Assembly: GCF_004340985.1 (NCBI RefSeq)
Contig: NZ_SLYB01000003.1
Coordinates: forward strand, 1 to 64,000
Direction of reading: 5' to 3'
Length of the DNA stretch: 64,000 nucleotides
Origin: Cricetibacter osteomyelitidis
GTDB taxonomy: Bacteria > Pseudomonadota > Gammaproteobacteria > Enterobacterales > Pasteurellaceae
The notes below the pieces were generated by a model. The model worked only from the letters and a program-made list of their open reading frames with translations, was not told the origin of the DNA and made no database searches. The translations under genes were made by a program, and so were the position numbers. Positions 17,684 through 28,638 of this stretch are shown one piece after another. The number at the start of each line of letters is the position of its first letter. Within the stretch, counting starts at the first letter, position 1.

Positions 17684-18961
17684 TTATTTCGCTAATAAAT
17701 AAGTGCTTAATTTCGCAAAATCATTGTCCATTTCATCAGATAACAACGGTAATTTGTTATGTTTATCCAATGTTTCCGGTAATGGCAATTCAAGATCTAA
17801 AATGCGTTCCACGGATTCTTTGAATTTCGCCGGATGTGCGGTGCACAAGAACAAGCCGGTTTCGTTCGGTTGCAAATCGCCTTTTAATACTTCGTATGCA
17901 ATAGCACCGTGCGGTTCACATAAATAACCTTTACCATACATTTCACGCAAGGTTTGTTCTGTTTGTGCATCTGAAATTGCTGCGGAATGCAAATCGCTTA
18001 ACGACCAGCCGTTGCGTTTAAATAATTCTTCCACGCGCGGCCAATTGTTCGGACGGCTCACATCCATCGCGTTGGATAAGGTTGCTACCGTCGCATTCGG
18101 TTCCCATTTGCCGCTGGTTAAATAACGCGGCACAGTGTCGTTAGTATTGGTTGATGCAATAAAGCGTTTAATCGGCAAACCTAAAGTTTTGGCGATCAAT
18201 CCTGCCGTTAAATTACCAAAATTACCGCTCGGCACGGAAACCACTAGATTTTCACGTTGTTCTTTAGAAAGCTGTGCAGCCGCTTCAAAATAGTAGCACA
18301 CTTGAGCCAATAAACGGCTGATATTAATGGAGTTTGCCGAGTTCAAACCGATAGCTTCACGCAATTTTGCATCATCAAAAGCCTGTTTGACTAAGGCTTG
18401 GCAGGCATCAAAATCGCCATTGATTGCCACGGTACGAATATTGCCGCCCAACGTACAGAATAATTTTTCTTGTAACGGACTGATTTTGCCTTTCGGGTAT
18501 AAAATCACCACATCGATATTTTCTAAGCCGTAAAATGCGTGAGCTACTGCCGCACCGGTGTCCCCTGATGTAGCAGTCAAAATAGTGATTTTGCCGTCGC
18601 CGCGTACAGTGGCTAAAGCTTGTGCCATAAAACGACCACCGAAATCTTTAAATGCCAGTGTCGGGCCGTGGAATAACTCTAACGCATAGATATTGTCTTC
18701 TACTTTTGCGACCGGTGCCGGGAATGTGAAAGCATTTTTCACCATTTCGCTTAATTGATAAGTCGGGATTTCTTCACCGATTAACGCCCCTAAAATTTTT
18801 TGGCTGCGATCTACCAAAGGCAATGCCAATAATTCATCGATGTTATTTAAAGTTGGGATCACTTTGGGAAAAAATAAACCTTGGTCTTTGCCTAAGCCTT
18901 GACGTACAGCTTGTGCAAAACTTACTTGTTCTTCCGGGTGTTTGATGTTGTATAAATTCAT
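17684..18961 (-). CDS. thrC: threonine synthase
   Basis: PLP enzyme converting O-phospho-L-homoserine to L-threonine, the last pathway step. 425 residues, the class of E. coli ThrC. The PLP lysine lies in the LAFKDFGGRFMAQAL block (Lys about 107), and the phosphate-binding glycines in SVPSGNFGNLTAGLIAK. The TATSGDTGAAVAHAFYG stretch is also typical. It follows thrB by 53 bp in the thrABC order, ahead of a USS terminator. Confidence 0.98.
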   Translation of the reverse strand: MNLYNIKHPEEQVSFAQAVRQGLGKDQGLFFPKVIPTLNNIDELLALPLVDRSQKILGALIGEEIPTYQLSEMVKNAFTFPAPVAKVEDNIYALELFHGPTLAFKDFGGRFMAQALATVRGDGKITILTATSGDTGAAVAHAFYGLENIDVVILYPKGKISPLQEKLFCTLGGNIRTVAINGDFDACQALVKQAFDDAKLREAIGLNSANSINISRLLAQVCYYFEAAAQLSKEQRENLVVSVPSGNFGNLTAGLIAKTLGLPIKRFIASTNTNDTVPRYLTSGKWEPNATVATLSNAMDVSRPNNWPRVEELFKRNGWSLSDLHSAAISDAQTEQTLREMYGKGYLCEPHGAIAYEVLKGDLQPNETGLFLCTAHPAKFKESVERILDLELPLPETLDKHNKLPLLSDEMDNDFAKLSTYLLAK

Positions 18962-19014
18962 TTTGATTTCCGTTATAAAATTATTGGCGGATATTTTATA
19001 TCCGCCCTATAAAA

Positions 19015-19959
19015 TTAAGCAAGCTCTCTCGCCCCTTTATTATCAACTTTGCAAATATGCACGAAACCTTCGTTGTTTTGCAAATAATGGTTTTCTAAAT
19101 AATTGGCTAATTTAATCGCTGTGGCTAAATCCGGTGCGATGCTGAACATCGTCGGACCTGAACCGGAAATACCAGAAACCAATGCCCCTAAATCACGGGC
19201 AGCCTGTTTCACTTCGGCAAAATTCGGCAATAGCGATTCACGATAAGGTTCGGCGATCACATCTTTCATCATCAATGCTGCCAGTGCGTCTTGATGAGTA
19301 TGACAGGCGTGTACAAAGCTGCCTAAATGACGACCGTGTGCGATAACATCCTGACGGGTATATTGCTTCGGCAAAATCGCACGGGCTTCCGCCGTGGACA
19401 CTTCAATGCCCGGATAAGCCAACACCCAATACCATTCATCAAAAAACGGCAATGTCTGGCTGATATTGCCCAAAGACTGCACCATTAACTGCACACCGCC
19501 CAAATAGCAAGGTGCTACGTTGTCATAGTGGATTGAACCGGAAATTCGCCCTTCCAATTCGCCCATCATTTCCAATAATTCCATTTTAGAAAACGGTTCA
19601 TTATGGAATTTATTTAATGCTACCAAGGCTGCCACAATAGAACAAGCACTTGAACCTAAACCTGACCCGATAGGCATATTTTTTTCCAAGATTAAACGTA
19701 AGCCTTTGATGCGACCGCCGGCCAATTTTAAACGCTCACTAAATAGCACATAGGCTTGATAAACAATGTTTTTTTGTGGTTCTTTTGGTAATTTTCGGAC
19801 AAAATAACCCGCACTTTCCAATTTAAAACCGCTGGCAATTTCATCAATTTGCACCACATCGCCGAGCAATGAACCGTCAATCGGCGAAATCGCCGCACCT
19901 AAGGTATCAAAACCCACGCTGATATTGGCACTGGATGCCGGTGCGTAAATGCGTAACAT
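19015..19959 (-). CDS. thrB: homoserine kinase
   Basis: GHMP-family kinase that phosphorylates L-homoserine to O-phosphohomoserine. 314 residues. The N-terminal [17 protein letters not shown], the ATP-binding [17 protein letters not shown] and the C-terminal [17 protein letters not shown] are all intact GHMP motifs. Its ATG overlaps the thrA stop (TAATG), so it is translationally coupled. Confidence 0.98.
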   Translation of the reverse strand: MLRIYAPASSANISVGFDTLGAAISPIDGSLLGDVVQIDEIASGFKLESAGYFVRKLPKEPQKNIVYQAYVLFSERLKLAGGRIKGLRLILEKNMPIGSGLGSSACSIVAALVALNKFHNEPFSKMELLEMMGELEGRISGSIHYDNVAPCYLGGVQLMVQSLGNISQTLPFFDEWYWVLAYPGIEVSTAEARAILPKQYTRQDVIAHGRHLGSFVHACHTHQDALAALMMKDVIAEPYRESLLPNFAEVKQAARDLGALVSGISGSGPTMFSIAPDLATAIKLANYLENHYLQNNEGFVHICKVDNKGARELA

Positions 19960-22418
19960 TAATTGGAGCCCCCGTTTTGTAGTGTTCTTAAAATATCGGC
20001 AAAGATCCCTGCGGCAGTCACCGCATTACCTGCACCGTAACCACGTAATAATAACGGAATCGGCTGATAATAGCGAGTATAGAATGCCAGAGCATTTTCA
20101 CCGTTTTTCACTTTGTGTAGCGGATGATCACCGTCCACTTCCATAATGGACACTTTGCACTGACCGTCGTTGATTTGACCAACATAACGCAGCACCTTAC
20201 CTTCTGCTTTGGCTTTTTCCACACGGGTTTTAAATTCAGCATCTAATTGCGGTAGCATTGCCATAAATTCATTAGCCGATTTTCCTTCGGAGAAACCTTT
20301 CGGCAACACACCTTCGATCACAACATCTTTTAATTCTAAATTCAAACCGCTTTCACGGGCTAAAATCAATAACTTACGGGCTACATCCTGACCAGAAAGA
20401 TCATCACGCGGATCCGGTTCGGTAAAGCCTTTTTCACGGGCAAGTGCGGTAGCTTCCGACAGAGAAAATCCTTCTTCCAGTTTACCGAAAATAAAGGAAA
20501 GTGAACCGGATAAAATACCGTTAAAACTTTCCAATTCATCACCGGCAGCTAATAGATTTTGCAGATTTTCGATAACAGGTAAACCTGCCCCCACGTTGGT
20601 GTCGTATAAAAATTTACGTTGGGTGTGACGGGCATTTTCACGCAATTCTTTGTAATATGCCAATTCACGAGTGTTGGCTTTTTTATTCGGTGTGACAACA
20701 TGAAAACCTTCTTTTAAGGCGCGAGCATATAAGCCGGCAACAGAATCTGCAGATGTGCAATCCACAAAGACCGGATTGACTACGTGATGCAATTTAATAA
20801 AGGACAATAATACATCAAAATCAGATGGCTGTGTGGCATTGTCTAAATCAGACTGCCAGTTTTCCAAATTCAACCCATTTTCGTTCAATAACATTTTGTT
20901 GGAATTTGCCAAAGCACAAACGCGGATTTCAATATCTTTTTGAGCAAGATAATTTTTTTGGCGTTTGACCTGTTCAATCAACTCCCCCCCGACACCGCCT
21001 ACGCCGACTAAGAAAATATCGACCACTTTTTTGTTATTAAATAAGGCTTGATGGGTAGATTTTACCGCTTCAATGGCTTTGTTCAATGGCACGACCGCTG
21101 AAATAGAACGTTCGCTGGAACCTTGTGCAATAGCTACAATGCTGATATTAGCGTGTGCTAAAGCAGAGAAGAAGCGGGCTGCAATACCTTTGGCCGTTTT
21201 CATTCCATCACCCACCACGGAAATGATGGAAAGATCTTTGATAACATCAATAGGTTCAAGCTCTTTTTCCGCTAATTCTTTCGCAAATTCTTGGTTTAAG
21301 GCCTCTAACGCCCCTTTATAGAATTTCGTCGGCACACAGAAACTGATACTGTATTCTGAAGAGGATTGGGTGATTAAAATCACTGAAACACCGGCTTTTG
21401 ACATTGTTGAAAACACGCGAGCCGCCATTCCCACCATTCCTTGCATACCCGGACCGGATACGTTAAACATTACCACATTATCCAAGTTAGTAATGCCTTT
21501 CACTTGCAAGCCGTCGGATTTCACATCCGCATTGATAATTGTCCCTGCTCCGCTCGGATTGCCGGTATTTTTGATTAAGCACGGAATATTGGTTTGCACT
21601 AACGGACCGATAGTACGCGGGTGGATCACTTTTGCACCGAAATAAGACAATTCCATGGCTTCGCGATAAGACAGGCTTGGCAATAAACGGGCATCCGGCA
21701 CTAAACGCGGATCGCAAGTGTAAACACCGTCCACATCAGTCCAAATTTCACACATACTTGCACCTAAACAAGCTGCCAGGCACGCGGCAGAATAGTCGGA
21801 ACCGTTACGACCTAACAGCACTAATTCGCCTTTTTCATTACCCGCAGTAAAGCCCGGCATTAATACGACATTTTGTTTTGGAATGGAACTCGTATCCACA
21901 CGTTTGGTGGATTCGTCGATATCCACAGAAGATTCTAAATAACTGCCGTGAGCCAATAATTTTTCTACCGGATTAATCACCGTTACCGCATAGCCGTTGG
22001 CTTCAAACCAGGCTTTCATCATTGCGATGGAAAGTTTTTCGCCGCGAGAGTCGATAGTGGCTTTTACTGCATCTGGACATACGCCGGTTTTACGCATTTC
22101 ATCTAATAAACCGGCAATTTGAGCAAATTCCGCATCAATAATAGCTTTGGTACCTGCTAGGTCAAATTGATTATTTTTTTCGTGTAAGCCGTTGATGATG
22201 TTGTAAAAGATGTTGACTGCGTCATTGAAATTTTCATCGGTAGGTTGGTTGGCAGTTGCTTTTTCAGAAAGGGCAACCAAGTGATTGGTGATTTTTGCCG
22301 GTGCGGAAAGAACGCCGCCCGCCTGCTCTTCCAAATGTGCCTGTTCGATCAGTTGGGCTGCCTGTACAAACCGCTCCGGATTGGCCAATGATGTGCCGCC
22401 AAATTTAAGAACTCGCAT
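19959..22418 (-). CDS. thrA: bifunctional aspartokinase I / homoserine dehydrogenase I
   Basis: Catalyses the first and third steps toward threonine. 819 residues, the same as E. coli ThrA. The aspartokinase domain (about 1-290) begins with KFGGTSLA. Two ACT regulatory repeats follow (about 310-460; [12 protein letters not shown] and [12 protein letters not shown]), which in the family bind threonine for feedback inhibition. The homoserine dehydrogenase domain starts with the NAD-binding [14 protein letters not shown] near residue 465. CAGGAG precedes the ATG. Expression should be controlled by the leader and attenuator upstream. Confidence 0.99.
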   Translation of the reverse strand: MRVLKFGGTSLANPERFVQAAQLIEQAHLEEQAGGVLSAPAKITNHLVALSEKATANQPTDENFNDAVNIFYNIINGLHEKNNQFDLAGTKAIIDAEFAQIAGLLDEMRKTGVCPDAVKATIDSRGEKLSIAMMKAWFEANGYAVTVINPVEKLLAHGSYLESSVDIDESTKRVDTSSIPKQNVVLMPGFTAGNEKGELVLLGRNGSDYSAACLAACLGASMCEIWTDVDGVYTCDPRLVPDARLLPSLSYREAMELSYFGAKVIHPRTIGPLVQTNIPCLIKNTGNPSGAGTIINADVKSDGLQVKGITNLDNVVMFNVSGPGMQGMVGMAARVFSTMSKAGVSVILITQSSSEYSISFCVPTKFYKGALEALNQEFAKELAEKELEPIDVIKDLSIISVVGDGMKTAKGIAARFFSALAHANISIVAIAQGSSERSISAVVPLNKAIEAVKSTHQALFNNKKVVDIFLVGVGGVGGELIEQVKRQKNYLAQKDIEIRVCALANSNKMLLNENGLNLENWQSDLDNATQPSDFDVLLSFIKLHHVVNPVFVDCTSADSVAGLYARALKEGFHVVTPNKKANTRELAYYKELRENARHTQRKFLYDTNVGAGLPVIENLQNLLAAGDELESFNGILSGSLSFIFGKLEEGFSLSEATALAREKGFTEPDPRDDLSGQDVARKLLILARESGLNLELKDVVIEGVLPKGFSEGKSANEFMAMLPQLDAEFKTRVEKAKAEGKVLRYVGQINDGQCKVSIMEVDGDHPLHKVKNGENALAFYTRYYQPIPLLLRGYGAGNAVTAAGIFADILRTLQNGGSN

Positions 22419-22457
22419 TGTGTTTCTCCTGTAAAATAAATTTTAATTTGTAATTAT

Positions 22458-22482
22458 GAAAAAACCCGCTTTTTAGCGGGCC
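22458..22482 (-). terminator. thr operon attenuator terminator
   Basis: On the minus strand CCCGCT-AAAA-AGCGGG is followed by TTTTTTC. It lies between the thrL stop (22514) and the thrA start (22418), exactly where the attenuator should be. Ribosome stalling on Thr/Ile codons of thrL would prevent it from forming. Confidence 0.85.
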
Positions 22483-22513
22483 TTTGTGTATTCACTAAAC
22501 GCACTCACCCGCA

Positions 22514-22570
22514 CTACCTAATGGTAATGGTCATAATAATGGTGGTGGTTGAAGTGCGATTATTTTTCAT
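22514..22570 (-). CDS. thrL: thr operon leader peptide
   Basis: An 18-codon ORF reading MKNNRTSTTTIIMTITIR. Six codons are Thr and five are Ile, clustered after residue 5, like the E. coli thrL peptide ([21 protein letters not shown]). It starts 25 nt downstream of the likely transcription start and ends before a terminator hairpin. Threonyl- and isoleucyl-tRNA shortage would stall ribosomes here. It is too short for automated gene calling. Confidence 0.9.
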   Translation of the reverse strand: MKNNRTSTTTIIMTITIR

Positions 22571-22601
22571 AAAAGTTTCTTTTCAAAAATTAATGTCGTT
22601 A

Positions 22602-22630
22602 GAAATACCGAAAAATGCGTTCATTGTCAA
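22602..22630 (-). promoter_or_regulatory. thr operon promoter
   Basis: On the minus strand a perfect -35 TTGACA (22630-22625), a 17-bp spacer and a -10 TATTTC (22607-22602). Transcription would start near 22595, shortly before thrL. The rest of the 22419-22789 gap, apart from thrL and the attenuator, holds a USS and the inverted repeat AACACAAT/ATTGTGTT (22727-22751), perhaps the terminator of the next minus-strand gene. Confidence 0.65.
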
Positions 22631-22789
22631 ATAGAAATTAAAGAAATTTTTAATTTGTTGAAATTTCTCAAAAACGAACCGCACTTAGCTCATTACCAGC
22701 CTAACATCGGTTTTCGTCCCGTTTTAACACAATCACACAAATATATTGTGTTTATGGAAACCAACAAAATCAATAAAGTACGGTTGTTT

Positions 22790-24088
22790 TTAAAAAAACT
22801 TATCCAAAATTTTATAATATTGTTTACCGATAGTCAGTGCCATTTTTTTCACCAGACGACCGCCATAGATACTTGGAATTTTCAGACCTTCAAACACACG
22901 CAAACGGTGATCATCACCTAAAATCGCTTCGCCGATGATCCGACCGGCTAATCCGCTTAATGCTACGCCGTGTCCCGAATAACCGTGAGCAAAATAAAGA
23001 TTTTTTTGCAACTGACCGAAATGCGGTTTAGCATTTATGGTCATATCAATAGGCCCTCCCCAACCATAATCAATTTTGACATTTTCCAGTTGCGGAAAAA
23101 CGTGCAGCATATTACGTTGCATAACCTCAATCATATGTTTATTGGAACTGGAGTCGCTGCCGAATAATAACCGATTATCCGCACTCAACCGATAATAATC
23201 CAAAAACAGATTATTATCGCAAACGGACATACCGTTATTGATCACTGAATCTGCCGTAGCCTGATCCAAAGGTTCGGTAGCAATAATAAAACTTTCCACC
23301 GGTAAAATTTTACGGGCAATACCTTGATGGATTTTTTTCGGCAAAATATCCACATAGGCATTGGTCGCCAACACTAAATTTTCTGCGATAACCGTGCTTT
23401 TTGCGGTTTTCACAATTACTTGGGAATCCGACGGTAATGCCACATCCACTACCGGGGAATTTTCATAAATACGTACGCCCAATGACAAACAGGCTTTTGC
23501 CAAACCTAAACAATAATTCAGCGGGTGCAAATGACCGGAATTACTGTCATACAATCCGCCAACATAAATATCTGATCCTAAATGTTGCTTGAGCTGTGCC
23601 TTATCCCAAATCTGCATATTAGGATAACCAAAAACAGTGCGGCAGGATTGAGCAGAAAAGATCAAATCATTCATTCTTCGATGATTCAATGCCGCCGTTA
23701 AATAGCCTTTTTTCCAATCGCATTGAATACCATACTTTGCAATGCGTTCATCAATAATATCAATGGCTTCCAGTGACATTTCCCACAAATAACGCGTGTT
23801 TTTCATGCCGATTTCGGTAATATATTCGTCAATACCGTCTTCAAAACCGTTAATTGCCTGCCCGCCACTGCGTCCCGACGCTCCAAAGCCAATACAAGCC
23901 CCTTCCAATACAATTACGCTTTTGCCTTTTTCCGCTAATTCAAGTGCGGTAGATAATCCGGTAAATCCCGCACCAATCACGCACACATCGGCACTCTCGG
24001 CTTGAGTTAATTCGGGTTGAGCCAATTGAGTATTTATTGTGTCGGAATAATAAGTTTTCAGGTGTTTTTGATAAGCAAACTTCAACAT
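22790..24088 (-). CDS. ordL: FAD-dependent amine/amino-acid oxidase (OrdL/PuuB-like)
   Basis: A 432-residue DAO-family flavoprotein. The N-terminal Rossmann motif (ADVCVIGAGFTGLSTALELAE, near 33-53) binds FAD; ACIGFGASGRSGGQ and the C-terminal YFAHGYSGHGVALSGLAGRI are typical of gamma-glutamylputrescine oxidase PuuB and related OrdL proteins. It is divergent from a polyamine-binding-protein gene, so its substrate may be a polyamine derivative. No glutamylpolyamine synthetase gene is adjacent, so full Puu function is unproven. Confidence 0.85.
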   Translation of the reverse strand: MLKFAYQKHLKTYYSDTINTQLAQPELTQAESADVCVIGAGFTGLSTALELAEKGKSVIVLEGACIGFGASGRSGGQAINGFEDGIDEYITEIGMKNTRYLWEMSLEAIDIIDERIAKYGIQCDWKKGYLTAALNHRRMNDLIFSAQSCRTVFGYPNMQIWDKAQLKQHLGSDIYVGGLYDSNSGHLHPLNYCLGLAKACLSLGVRIYENSPVVDVALPSDSQVIVKTAKSTVIAENLVLATNAYVDILPKKIHQGIARKILPVESFIIATEPLDQATADSVINNGMSVCDNNLFLDYYRLSADNRLLFGSDSSSNKHMIEVMQRNMLHVFPQLENVKIDYGWGGPIDMTINAKPHFGQLQKNLYFAHGYSGHGVALSGLAGRIIGEAILGDDHRLRVFEGLKIPSIYGGRLVKKMALTIGKQYYKILDKFF

Positions 24089-24213
24089 AAAATAATCCGT
24101 TGATTAAAATAAATTAATCCTACTCAGATCAGAAAATAAGTCAATTTATTTTCAATTCTGTTATAATTTTGCGAAATTTAACCGCACTTTAACTTAAATT
24201 CAGGAGAACAACA

Positions 24214-25257
24214 TTGAAAAAACAATTATTCCGTACTTTAAAAATTTTAACCCTTGCCGGAACAACCTTATTCAGCAGCCTGTCTTTGGCCGCTGAAAAA
24301 CTTTATGTGTATAACTGGACAGAATACATTCCATCCACTTTATTAAATCAATTCACCAAAGAAACCGGCGTAGAAGTGATTTATTCCACCTTTGAAAGCA
24401 ACGAAGAAATGTATTCCAAATTGAAATTAGTACAAGGCGGTTATGATTTAGTTTTCCCTTCCAGCTATTACACGGGCAAAATGATTAAAGAAGGAATGTT
24501 GGAAAAGATTGATCTCGGCAAATTATCGAACGTTAAAAACATCACACAAAGTTTGCTAAATCAAGATTACGATCCGAATAATCAATATTCCCTGCCTTAC
24601 GTTTATGGCTTAACGGGAATTGGTGTCAATGCAGCCGATGTTAATCCAGACAACGTAACCGGCTGGGCGGATTTATGGAAACCGGAATTTAAAAATAAAG
24701 TATTATTAATGGCCGATGCCCGGGAGGTTTTCCATATTGCCTTGTTATTGAACGGAAAATCCCCAAATAGCTCCGATGAAAACGAGATTAAAGCCGCTTA
24801 CGAACGCTTAGAAACATTATTACCAAATGTTATCGCCTTTAACTCCGATTCACCGGAAATGCCATTCTTGCAGGGCGAAGCCTCCATCGGAATGTTATGG
24901 AACGGATCGGCGGATCGTGCACACAAAGAAAATGCGGATATTCAATTTATTTATCCGAAAGAAGGGGCGATTTTATGGATGGACAACTACGCTATTCCGA
25001 AAGGGGCAAAAAATATCGAAGCTGCTCATCAATTTATTGATTTTATGCTTCGCCCTGAAAATGCCAAAGTCGTTTTAGAAACAATGGGTTTCTCAATGCC
25101 AAACGAAGAAATGAAAGCTTTATTATCCCCGGAAGTGGCAAACGATAAAGTGTTATTCCCATCCGCAGAAGAAATTCAAAAAGCGATAATGCAATCTGAT
25201 GTGGGTGATGCCGTAGATATTTATGAAAAATATTGGAGCCGTTTGAAAACTAATTAG
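24214..25257 (+). CDS. potD: spermidine/putrescine ABC transporter substrate-binding protein
   Basis: A 347-residue periplasmic polyamine-binding protein. Signal peptide residues 1-27 ([15 protein letters not shown] then SLSLAAEK). The mature part shows PotD hallmarks: [39 protein letters not shown] and [13 protein letters not shown]. The start codon is TTG at 24214, with AGGAGA at 24202-24207; no ATG precedes the signal peptide. The potABC transporter genes are not adjacent, so it may be an orphan second receptor. Divergent from the FAD oxidase. Confidence 0.93.
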   Translation: MKKQLFRTLKILTLAGTTLFSSLSLAAEKLYVYNWTEYIPSTLLNQFTKETGVEVIYSTFESNEEMYSKLKLVQGGYDLVFPSSYYTGKMIKEGMLEKIDLGKLSNVKNITQSLLNQDYDPNNQYSLPYVYGLTGIGVNAADVNPDNVTGWADLWKPEFKNKVLLMADAREVFHIALLLNGKSPNSSDENEIKAAYERLETLLPNVIAFNSDSPEMPFLQGEASIGMLWNGSADRAHKENADIQFIYPKEGAILWMDNYAIPKGAKNIEAAHQFIDFMLRPENAKVVLETMGFSMPNEEMKALLSPEVANDKVLFPSAEEIQKAIMQSDVGDAVDIYEKYWSRLKTN

Positions 25258-25333
25258 TTTTTGACCGCACTTTATACCTTTATATTTAAAAAATTTTACT
25301 TTTTTTATTAACTTCGAACTGTTTATTCGTTGA

Positions 25334-26500
<1,167 letters not shown>

Positions 26501-26503
26501 ATT

Positions 26504-27016
26504 ATGCTAAATATCGAACCGCAACAATTCGCCAGTTGGGCAGAGCCTATTGAAATGCTGTATGCCTGCCATAGCAAGGCCAAACGTTTTTGCAGACAAT
26601 TGCAAATTTTGCCCGATTATTTGGCTAAAAACGGAGTAAATCAGGCGGTAAAAAACGACGTACAGCAAATTCTTACTTATTTTACGGTGTCGGCTCCGTT
26701 ACATCACGATGATGAAGAAAAAGATTTTTTTCCGGCATTATCAAAGCATTATCCTGAAGCACAAAAAAATATTGATGAACTAGAAAATCAACATGTACTG
26801 TTACACAGCAATTGGGAAAAATTATCGGTGCAACTTAAGGAACTATTAAGAAATGAACGGGATAATATTTCTCGAAAACTGATCGATCAGTTTGTGGCCG
26901 GTTATGACATACACATTGCCCTTGAAGAACCATTATTTGAGTTAGGTAAACAATATCTATCTGAAAATGAATTAAACTCAATGGGTAAAATTATGTCAGA
27001 CCGTCGACACGTTTAA
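26504..27016 (+). CDS. hemerythrin domain protein
   Basis: A 170-residue four-helix-bundle hemerythrin-like protein. Candidate iron ligands are H23 (YACHSK), H67/H68 with E71 (APLHHDDEEKDFFP), H97/H101 (NQHVLLHSNW) and H137/E141 (IHIALEEPLFEL), the standard HxxxE pattern. Such proteins bind O2 or iron, or repair and sense nitric oxide and oxidative stress. It starts 3 bp after tgt, so it is co-transcribed. Its exact role is unknown. Confidence 0.88.
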   Translation: MLNIEPQQFASWAEPIEMLYACHSKAKRFCRQLQILPDYLAKNGVNQAVKNDVQQILTYFTVSAPLHHDDEEKDFFPALSKHYPEAQKNIDELENQHVLLHSNWEKLSVQLKELLRNERDNISRKLIDQFVAGYDIHIALEEPLFELGKQYLSENELNSMGKIMSDRRHV

Positions 27017-27030
27017 TATTTCGATATTTT

Positions 27031-27270
27031 ATGCAATATCAATTGAATGTCACAAAATACCGTTGCCCGATACCGGTTTTGACGGTAAAAAAGGCATTAA
27101 AAACATTAAACGTGAATGATGAACTGCGGGTGTTGATCAACAATGAAAGTACGGTGGAAGATTTCAAATTATTATGCGAAACCAATCACTGTACTATACT
27201 TCTTGAAGCCACCATTGAAACCAACCATCCCGCTCAAAAAACATTAATTATTCGGAAAGTGAATCAGTAA
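27031..27270 (+). CDS. TusA/SirA-family sulfurtransferase-like protein
   Basis: A 79-residue protein with the family motif CPIPVLTVKKAL (active Cys12), preceded by the usual short strand. TusA-like proteins pass persulfide sulfur to tRNA thiolation or other acceptors. Only 14 bp after the hemerythrin gene, so likely co-transcribed with tgt. Whether it is the true TusA or a paralogue cannot be told. Confidence 0.88.
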   Translation: MQYQLNVTKYRCPIPVLTVKKALKTLNVNDELRVLINNESTVEDFKLLCETNHCTILLEATIETNHPAQKTLIIRKVNQ

Positions 27271-27317
27271 CCCGTGAAAGTGCTGTTGATTTTCGATATT
27301 TTTACAAGGATCTTAAT

Positions 27318-27686
27318 ATGAAAAATGTATTAAAAACTACCGTTTTAGCAACCATTATCGGTTTAAGCTCTGCCGGCGTATTCGCAAAATCCATACCAAG
27401 CGAAATCTATCAACCACGCGGTGCCCAATTAATCAAATCCGATCGTCAAGGTAACGGTGAATAGGAAGTGGAGTACCGCTTAAAAGGCAACGATGTTCGC
27501 GGTTTGGCGAAAAAAGTTATCGCTCATGCCAAAAGCAAAGGTTTCCGTGTGGAAGAATCTGAAATCGAGCGTGACGATGCTGATCTAAAATTTGAACGCG
27601 GTAATCAGGAACTTGATGTTTCCATCGAACTGAAAGGCAGAAACCGTATTGAATATAAAGCGGATTTGGATTTAGATAAAAACTAA
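27318..27686 (+). pseudogene. periplasmic protein gene interrupted by an in-frame TAG
   Basis: An ATG at 27318 with AAGGA upstream opens a signal peptide (MKNVLKTTVLATIIGLSSAG, cleavage near VFAKS). It reads 48 codons to TAG at 27462-27464. The same frame continues without a gap for 74 more codons to TAA at 27684, giving a basic/acidic soluble domain (VEYRLKGNDVRGLAKKVIAH). One base change would restore about 122 residues. The family is not recognised. It could be a pseudogene, an amber allele, a sequencing error, or two separately translated parts (GTG at 27468). Confidence 0.7.
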
Positions 27687-27708
27687 TTTTAACTAGGAAA
27701 GCAAATAC

Positions 27709-27749
27709 AAAGTGCGGTAAAAATTTTTAAAATTTCACCGCACTTTTTT
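27709..27749. terminator. inverted-USS terminator between interrupted gene and fadR
   Basis: AAAGTGCGGT (27709-27718) and ACCGCACTTT (27737-27746), with A/T-rich inner pairing, then T5. It is bidirectional and separates the plus-strand gene from convergent fadR. Confidence 0.75.
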
Positions 27750-27766
27750 ACTTAAAAATCTGACAG

Positions 27767-28483
27767 TTATTGTGATTTTATGTTCGCTTCAATCATTACG
27801 ATTAAATCGGCACTCTCGCGCCCATATCGTATAAGACATTCGCTGACTTCATCGATTCTATCTTCTTGACATAATATTCTTAACTGAGCATAAAACTTCT
27901 TCGCTAATTGACGGGCTTGAGGAACGGAAAAGAATAGCATTCCTAGCTGCAAATAAGTCTTTTTAAAACTATTCAAAGCTAAGGTATAGAGCGGATTAGG
28001 TGAAACTTTCGCTAATTTACGAAACAAATCGTAGTCATATTCCACATAGGATTGCACATCATCCGTCAGGGCATCCTGATCGTTTAAAATCTCTAATGAC
28101 TGTTCTTTGGCATATTTAAACGATTTCGGTATATACAACGTAGCCAATTCGGTTCTGGTTGCACGCATATTTGCCCTTAATTTTGCATGTTGTTCTTCAT
28201 CAAGATTAATGATGGTTTCAATGATATGCAGACCTGATGTTTCCCAAATATCATTTACTCTGGTCGGCTTGCCGTGTTGAATCGTTAACCAACCGTCGCG
28301 CGCCAAACGCTGTAACACCTCGCGTAAAGTGGTACGGGTAACACCTATTTTTTCAGCGAGATCCCGCTCTGCCGGTAAAGCCGTACCGGGAGGGAAAATA
28401 TGATTCCAAATGCTTTTGACCAGATATTCTTCTGCCAAAGCTGCCGGACTACGGGCTTGTAATATATCTTTCTGATTATTCAT
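27767..28483 (-). CDS. fadR: fatty acid metabolism regulator FadR
   Basis: A 238-residue GntR-type regulator. In E. coli it represses beta-oxidation genes and activates fabA/fabB, with acyl-CoA as the ligand. The N-terminal winged helix (SIWNHIFPPGTALPAERDLA then EKIGVTRTTLREVLQRLARDG) and an all-helical FCD-like C-terminal domain are visible; length is that of E. coli FadR. It is divergent from nhaB, and the order fadR-nhaB-dsbB is the same as in E. coli. Confidence 0.95.
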   Translation of the reverse strand: MNNQKDILQARSPAALAEEYLVKSIWNHIFPPGTALPAERDLAEKIGVTRTTLREVLQRLARDGWLTIQHGKPTRVNDIWETSGLHIIETIINLDEEQHAKLRANMRATRTELATLYIPKSFKYAKEQSLEILNDQDALTDDVQSYVEYDYDLFRKLAKVSPNPLYTLALNSFKKTYLQLGMLFFSVPQARQLAKKFYAQLRILCQEDRIDEVSECLIRYGRESADLIVMIEANIKSQ

Positions 28484-28516
28484 AGTTTAGTCTTTATACA
28501 ATGAGGAAATAAAAAA

Positions 28517-28532
28517 TGTGATCAAATTAACA
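28517..28532. promoter_or_regulatory. possible CRP site between fadR and nhaB
   Basis: TGTGA-TCAAAT-TAACA has one mismatch from the ten key CRP bases. It lies in the 155-bp divergent region. A single near match in AT-rich DNA may be chance. Confidence 0.3.
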
Positions 28533-28638
28533 TTTTTCAAAAAAGCCTTATGATGGTATTATCCTTTAAAGTTATTTATATTACAATGATTAATGTCAAT
28601 TAAACGCATTGACATAAATTATAATTAGGGTCATAACT

